Assembly: GCA_018267055.1 (NCBI GenBank)
Contig: JAFDZF010000023.1
Location: 1 to 64,000, forward strand
DNA length: 64,000 nt
Reading direction: 5' to 3'
From: Bacteroidota bacterium
GTDB taxonomy: Bacteria > Bacteroidota > Bacteroidia > Flavobacteriales_F > PHOS-HE28
Position numbers and translations under genes: made by a program. This document shows positions 59,939-64,000 of the stretch, one piece after another. Below the pieces are notes generated by a model. It did not search any database, was not told the origin of the DNA, and saw only the letters and a program-made list of their open reading frames with translations. Within the stretch, counting starts at the first letter, position 1; every line of letters starts with the position of its first letter.

Positions 59939-61048
59939 ATGGGGGATCGTCCTATAGCCGCCCCCCCTCCTGCCCCACTGGGTGGCCACATGGTCGCCCT
60001 GGACGGCATGCGCGGGATGGCGGTGCTGTTGGTGATCCTCTCTCATTCCTACAACGCAGGACCGCTCGCTCACTGGGCCGATCTGGGCTGGATCGGGGTA
60101 GACCTCTTCTTCGTGCTCTCCGGCTTCTTGATCAGTGGCATTCTCCTGGATACGCGCGGGCAAAAGGGCTATTTCAAACGTTTCATCATACGGCGAGCGC
60201 TGCGCATATTCCCCCTGTACTACCTCACGCTTGCGACGATATTCCTGCTTGAGGCCTTACACCCCGTACCTGCGGTCCGGGGCCTCACCGAGCACCAGGC
60301 CTGGTTCTGGTCCTATATGCCCAATCTGTTCTTCGCCTTCCATGGGTGGGCATCGATGGGCAAGGCGCTGAACCATTTTTGGTCGCTTGCCATCGAAGAG
60401 CAGTTCTATCTCGCATGGCCATGGGTGATCGCCTTCGCGGGAGAGCGATGGCTGGTCCGCTTCATCCTGGCGGGCATCGGCTTCAGCATCCTCCTACGCT
60501 TCATCCATCCGGTATCCCCGTTCTCCTATGCGTTCACGCTAGCGCGTTTGGACGGGCTGTTGGCCGGTGCATTGCTCGCTTGGGGCCTGCGCCGTCGTTC
60601 GGCGTGGGTGGCGCGTTACGCCCCGATCGCTTTCATGCTGGGCATCGTGCTGATCATCTCGGCCGCATTGGCCGGGCGGGCCCTTTTCCGTGATCCGCAC
60701 ATGATGCGTTGGGGGGTGAGCGGGGCCACATTGCTGTTCGCCGGGCTTGTGGGGCTCACGGTGAAGGGTGGAGGCTTCGACCGCTTCTTCCGCATGAAGC
60801 CGTTATGTTGGCTGGGACGCTATTCGTACGGCCTGTATGTGATCCATTGGCCGCTTTATGTCCTTCTGTTCCTTCCCTTATGGTCCAGCCTGAACGCCCA
60901 AGGATGGGATCCCCATACGGCTTGGACATTGACCGCGCTCCTCTATTCACTCTTGCTCCTGGCGTTGGCCATGGCAAGCTATGAGTGGATGGAAAAGAGG
61001 TTCCTGGCCCTGAAGGATAGGATCGCGCCGTACGACCGGCCTGCTTGA
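59939..61048 (+). CDS. Acyltransferase-3 family membrane protein (OafA-like)
   Basis: 369-residue polytopic protein with about ten helices. The family signatures are present: LDGMRGMAVLLVILSHSYN (with the conserved His), WIGVDLFFVLSGFLISG, RRALRIFPLYYL and NHFWSLAIEEQFYL. Such enzymes O-acetylate or otherwise acylate surface glycans, lipopolysaccharide or peptidoglycan, using a periplasmic-facing acyl donor. Codon use and GC are clearly different from lspA upstream, with many T- and A-ending codons, so it may be acquired. 12 bases after lspA, but probably not originally part of that operon. Confidence 0.88.
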   Translation: MGDRPIAAPPPAPLGGHMVALDGMRGMAVLLVILSHSYNAGPLAHWADLGWIGVDLFFVLSGFLISGILLDTRGQKGYFKRFIIRRALRIFPLYYLTLATIFLLEALHPVPAVRGLTEHQAWFWSYMPNLFFAFHGWASMGKALNHFWSLAIEEQFYLAWPWVIAFAGERWLVRFILAGIGFSILLRFIHPVSPFSYAFTLARLDGLLAGALLAWGLRRRSAWVARYAPIAFMLGIVLIISAALAGRALFRDPHMMRWGVSGATLLFAGLVGLTVKGGGFDRFFRMKPLCWLGRYSYGLYVIHWPLYVLLFLPLWSSLNAQGWDPHTAWTLTALLYSLLLLALAMASYEWMEKRFLALKDRIAPYDRPA

Positions 61049-61169
61049 GAGATCCAACGCACGCCAGTAGGATGGGAGTTCTTCCGGCCCGTGGGGTCGC
61101 TCGATCCTTGCGATCGATCGGCATCCATCGGATGGTCCTATGGCTTAATCTCGTGGCCGTACCACCTTC

Positions 61170-62813
61170 ATGGCAATGACGACCACCGATATCTTGAAGG
61201 AACGGCCTGCTCCTGCCATGAGAGAGCCTCCGCTCATCCGTTGGTCCATCAACTTGGTGCTGGCGCTGCCGGTGGTCCTTCTCTATATCGCCCACTATGC
61301 CGGAACACGTCCGGGCATGGTCGCCCTGGGCTTCATCCAGTATGACCAAGCCTACTATATGGCCAACGCTCGGGAACTGGTGGAGCATGAGAGCCTTGGT
61401 CCCGCCTATCCACTTCCCTTTTCAGCCGACTACGATAACAAGGCGATCTACTTCCAACCCCAGGTGTGGGTGCTCGGACAGCTCTGGCGCATCATGGACA
61501 TCGATCCCGCTGTGTTGCTGATCCTTTTCGGTGCGACGTTCTGCCTGCTGGCGATCGACATGTTCCGCCGAGTGTTCGACGCTTTCATTCCACAGGCGGG
61601 ACGATGGAGGGTACCGGGGCAGTTGGCCTTTATCTGGGGAGGAGGGCTCCTTTGTGCTGCAAGCATCTTTTCCCATGGTATCCATGGCACTACGGTACGA
61701 GCGCGTCTGGAGAGCATGTATGCGCTTGATCCGGGGGATGGATGGTGGTTCCTCAATCTGGGCCGTAACCTGATCCTCCCGTTCGAGGCATACTATCATT
61801 ATCTGTTCTTCGCCGTGCTCCTTCTTCTTCTCCGACAGCGCTACATGGCGGCGCTTCCGGTACTGGCTCTATTGGCCTTCTCGCACCCGTTCACGGGCAT
61901 GGCGGCATTGCTCGTCATACTTGCTTGGGCGATGCTGGAGCAATGGTACATACGCGCCTCCGCGATGCCTTGGTGGTTCATCCCGGCGATGATCGCGGTA
62001 CTTGTCCCGGTCGGCCTGTACTATGGGGTCTGGATGGTGCGCGATAGTGAGCATCGCATCCTGATGCAACAGTGGACCCTCGAGTGGCTTGTGCAGGCTA
62101 AAAGCTTCATTCCGGCTTATTCCCTTGTGGGGCTGATGGCCCTGCTCCGCCTTCGTACTCCGTCGCGCACCCTGACCTTCCTGCGTTCTCCGCACCAGCG
62201 GCTATTGGTGATCTGGGCGGTGCTGAACTTCGCTTTCGAGAACCATGAGTTCGCAGTGACCCCGCATCAGCCAGCGCATTTCACACGCGGTTATACGTGG
62301 TCGGCGCTCTTTCTCATCGGCGCACCTGCGGTGTTCGAGATCCTGGCTGGCCGGTGGAAGCGCGGGCCTTCTTCATTGCGCCCCCTGATCGTAAGCGGAG
62401 CGATGCTCCTTCTTCTGTCCGACAACGTGCTTTGGTTCTATGGTAATGCACGTCTGCAGTATCGCATGGAACGAGGGCTCCATGCATCTCGGGACCAATT
62501 GGACGTATTGGATGAGTTGAACCGTTCTTCCGCCGATCGCTCCATTCTCCTTTGCAAGGACCCCTTGTTGGCCTATTTCGCCACCGTGTACACCTCGTTC
62601 CGGCCTTACCATTCGCACATGTACAATACCCCCTGGTTCAAGGAACGATCCGTTCATGCCGAGCACTTCTTCCATGGGGCCGTGACCGACCCCCTTCTGC
62701 AAGGCAGGCTTATTGTGGTGGGTGAGCGTGATAGCCTGCCGTTCGCATCGCTTGGGCGAGCTCGTCCGCTCTATGAGAATGCCTCATACCGCATCTGGGC
62801 GGTGAACGAATGA
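61170..62813 (+). CDS. Polytopic membrane protein, GT-C-like
   Basis: 547 residues with about ten to eleven predicted helices. A large extracytoplasmic first loop carries QYDQAYYMANARELVEH, an acidic aromatic stretch of the kind found in GT-C glycosyltransferases, and a soluble C-terminal region (about 455-547) with ILLCKDPLLAYF. I would call it a GT-C-type glycosyltransferase or related glycan protein, but no family signature is definite. GC is low (30 of 60 bases at 62401-62460). It follows the acyltransferase gene by 121 bases; both may belong to a surface-glycan function. No plus-strand promoter match in the gap. Confidence 0.6.
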   Translation: MAMTTTDILKERPAPAMREPPLIRWSINLVLALPVVLLYIAHYAGTRPGMVALGFIQYDQAYYMANARELVEHESLGPAYPLPFSADYDNKAIYFQPQVWVLGQLWRIMDIDPAVLLILFGATFCLLAIDMFRRVFDAFIPQAGRWRVPGQLAFIWGGGLLCAASIFSHGIHGTTVRARLESMYALDPGDGWWFLNLGRNLILPFEAYYHYLFFAVLLLLLRQRYMAALPVLALLAFSHPFTGMAALLVILAWAMLEQWYIRASAMPWWFIPAMIAVLVPVGLYYGVWMVRDSEHRILMQQWTLEWLVQAKSFIPAYSLVGLMALLRLRTPSRTLTFLRSPHQRLLVIWAVLNFAFENHEFAVTPHQPAHFTRGYTWSALFLIGAPAVFEILAGRWKRGPSSLRPLIVSGAMLLLLSDNVLWFYGNARLQYRMERGLHASRDQLDVLDELNRSSADRSILLCKDPLLAYFATVYTSFRPYHSHMYNTPWFKERSVHAEHFFHGAVTDPLLQGRLIVVGERDSLPFASLGRARPLYENASYRIWAVNE

Positions 62814-62819
62814 CGCCGC

Positions 62820-63848
62820 TCAGGCCATCGCCTTTCTCACAGCCAACAGCCCCTTCTGCACCAGCAGCTCCGCGATCTGCACGGCGTTCGTCGCCGCTCC
62901 TTTCCGGAGGTTGTCGGACACGATCCACAGGTTGAGCGTGCGCGGCTGCGTCTCGTCGCGGCGCAGGCGGCCCACGAACACATCGTCCTTGCCGTTGGCG
63001 AGCAGCGGCATGGGGTACACGTCATTGGCCGGATCGTCGGCAAGGGCGATCCCCGGAGCGGCGGCCAGCAAGCGGCGCAGCTCGTCCAGGTCGAAGTCGC
63101 GGGCGAACTCCACGTTCACCGATTCGCTGTGGCCGCCGGTGACCGGCACCCGCACGGCCGTGGCCGTCACGCGGATCGCCGGGTCGAGGATCTTCTTCGT
63201 CTCGTTCACCAGCTTCATCTCCTCCTTCGTGTAGCCGTTCTCGGTGAACGCGTCGCAACGCGGCAGCACGTTGCGGTCGATGGTGTACGGGTACGCCTTC
63301 TCGCCCTCCACGCCGTTGCGCTCGTTCTCCAGCTGCTGCACGGCCTTCACACCGGTGCCGGTGACGCTCTGATAGGTGCTCACGATCACGCGCTCCACCC
63401 CATAGGCCTTGTGCAGCGGGGCCAGGGCCACCACCATCTGGATGGTGCTGCAGTTGGGGTTGGCGATGATGCGCCCGGCGGCGGTGGCCAGGTCGTCCGC
63501 GTTCAGCACGTGGCCGTTGACCTCCGGCACGACGAGCTTCTTGTCGGCCTGCATGCGCCAGGCGCTGCTGTTGTCGATCACCGTGGTGCCCACCTCGGCG
63601 AACCGCGGGGCCCATTCCAGGGAAGTGCTGCCGCCCGCGGAGAACAGGGCGATGTCGGGCCGCTGGCGAACGGCCTCCTCCATGCCGATCACCGGCACGT
63701 CCTTGCCCTTGAAGCGGACCGTGGCCTTACCGGCGCTGCGCTCGCTCGCCACAGCGAGCAATGTTTCCACCGGGAACCGGCGCTCTTCGAGCACCTTCAG
63801 CATGACCCCACCGACCAGACCGGTGGCTCCGACGACCGCGACCTTCAT
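62820..63848 (-). CDS. asd: Aspartate-semialdehyde dehydrogenase
   Basis: 342-residue NADPH-dependent enzyme that reduces aspartyl phosphate to aspartate semialdehyde for lysine/diaminopimelate, threonine and methionine synthesis. Nucleotide motif VAVVGATGLVGG (residues 3-14), catalytic Cys in IANPNCSTIQM, SAGGSTS in the phosphate site, and the acid/base His in TGGHSESV. Length is typical. GC and codon use return to the general level here. Convergent with the low-GC gene (6 bases between stops). Confidence 0.96.
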   Translation of the reverse strand: MKVAVVGATGLVGGVMLKVLEERRFPVETLLAVASERSAGKATVRFKGKDVPVIGMEEAVRQRPDIALFSAGGSTSLEWAPRFAEVGTTVIDNSSAWRMQADKKLVVPEVNGHVLNADDLATAAGRIIANPNCSTIQMVVALAPLHKAYGVERVIVSTYQSVTGTGVKAVQQLENERNGVEGEKAYPYTIDRNVLPRCDAFTENGYTKEEMKLVNETKKILDPAIRVTATAVRVPVTGGHSESVNVEFARDFDLDELRRLLAAAPGIALADDPANDVYPMPLLANGKDDVFVGRLRRDETQPRTLNLWIVSDNLRKGAATNAVQIAELLVQKGLLAVRKAMA

Positions 63849-63850
63849 GA

Positions 63851-63870
63851 TGTTACCGGTCTGTTACCGG
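63851..63870. repeat. Tandem direct repeat in the asd leader
   Basis: TGTTACCGG occurs at 63851-63859 and again at 63862-63870, an 11-bp period (one helical turn), between the asd ATG and its -7 element. Possible operator site. Confidence 0.4.
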
Positions 63871-63875
63871 CGGCG

Positions 63876-63883
63876 CGAAACTA
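63876..63883 (-). promoter_or_regulatory. -7 element of asd
   Basis: TAGTTTCG on the minus strand (TAnnTTCG variant), 27 bases from the asd ATG. It abuts, with one base between, the divergent element at 63885-63892. Confidence 0.45.
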
Positions 63884-63884
63884 C

Positions 63885-63892
63885 TACCTTTC
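63885..63892 (+). promoter_or_regulatory. Candidate -7 element of the 63909 gene
   Basis: TACCTTTC, one mismatch to TAnnTTTG, 16 bases before the ATG at 63909. Confidence 0.35.
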
Positions 63893-63908
63893 CTTACCTA
63901 CGGACCCC

Positions 63909-64000
63909 ATGGACAGGGCCTTTCTTCGCATCCTGACGCTTGCCGGTGCCTGTTCCTCGGGGACATTCCTCCATGCCCAGTTCACGGACGACTTCAGCGA
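63909..64000 (+). CDS. Start of a secreted protein (3' end outside the window)
   Basis: Only 30 residues are visible: MDRAFLRILTLAGACSSG and then a signal cleavage region THAQ-type ending in AQFTDDFS. A signal peptide followed by QFTDDFSD/E-like sequence is common at the N-terminus of Bacteroidota T9SS-exported surface proteins (for instance lamin-tail-type proteins), but the visible part is too short to name it. Divergent from asd. Confidence 0.6.
   Translation, partial: MDRAFLRILTLAGACSSGTFLHAQFTDDFS

Overview
The window is a dense, high-GC chromosomal segment (41 of 60 bases are G or C at 57361-57420) that reads as Bacteroidota, most likely a high-GC member of Flavobacteriales. Evidence: two surface proteins end in the gliding-motility/type IX secretion (T9SS type B, CHU_C) sorting domain with the FTPNGDG motif; there is a LytTR/two-component-propeller signalling cluster, a DUF4270 lipoprotein, a short GT5-only glycogen-synthase-like protein, a five-helix SdhC in sdhCAB order, an ileS-dksA-lspA block, and Bacteroidota-type promoters (TAnnTTTG and a frequent TAnnTTCG variant) with little Shine-Dalgarno signal. 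The order-level placement is inference; no rRNA is present.

Layout. 1-1958: end of a dCMP deaminase gene and a coupled S41 protease. 2012-3484: small Ala-rich lipoprotein, Mn/Fe superoxide dismutase and a TM2 protein. 3471-7520 (minus): glycogen-synthase-like protein, DUF4270 lipoprotein and glmS. 7614-11742 (plus): panC, panD, a flippase-like membrane protein, rfaE2 and radA, tightly overlapped. 11749-17181: T9SS surface protein, a small unknown protein behind a palindromic promoter, an OmpA-family lipoprotein, an unknown coiled-coil protein and a family-5 solute-binding lipoprotein. 17327-24672: a 1171-residue SprA-like outer-membrane protein, a coiled-coil membrane protein, comF, free methionine-R-sulfoxide reductase and an Ig-like lipoprotein. 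24933-29927: a 1664-residue modular adhesin with alternating Ig-like repeats. 29933-36460: omega-amidase, methionine aminotransferase, a small secreted protein, sdhCAB and a DUF1801 protein. 36539-39100: aminopeptidase P, a membrane protein with a triplicated GldL-like motif and a pair of tiny coupled ORFs.

39411-44403: two paralogous LytTR response regulators, a propeller histidine kinase and a translationally coupled tiny lipoprotein, ending at the clearest intrinsic terminator of the window. 44578-48928: unknown helical-repeat protein and nuoABCD (the operon stops there). 49043-54766: MFS transporter and a full-length Lhr helicase. 54883-59926: ileS, a DksA-family protein with a histone-H1-like tail, and lspA. 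59939-62813: two membrane genes of clearly lower GC (acyltransferase-3 and a GT-C-like protein), probably acquired. 62820-64000: asd and the start of a secreted protein.

Working together: much of the window is core metabolism (pantothenate, amino sugar, complex I and II, Asp-family amino acids, lipoprotein maturation) interleaved with cell-envelope and surface proteins. No tRNA, rRNA, CRISPR, IS element or prophage was seen. I found no clearly new multi-gene defence or mobile system. The best candidates for something undescribed are the regulator/kinase/tiny-lipoprotein cassette at 39411-44403 and the SprA-like protein with its neighbour at 17327-21759.
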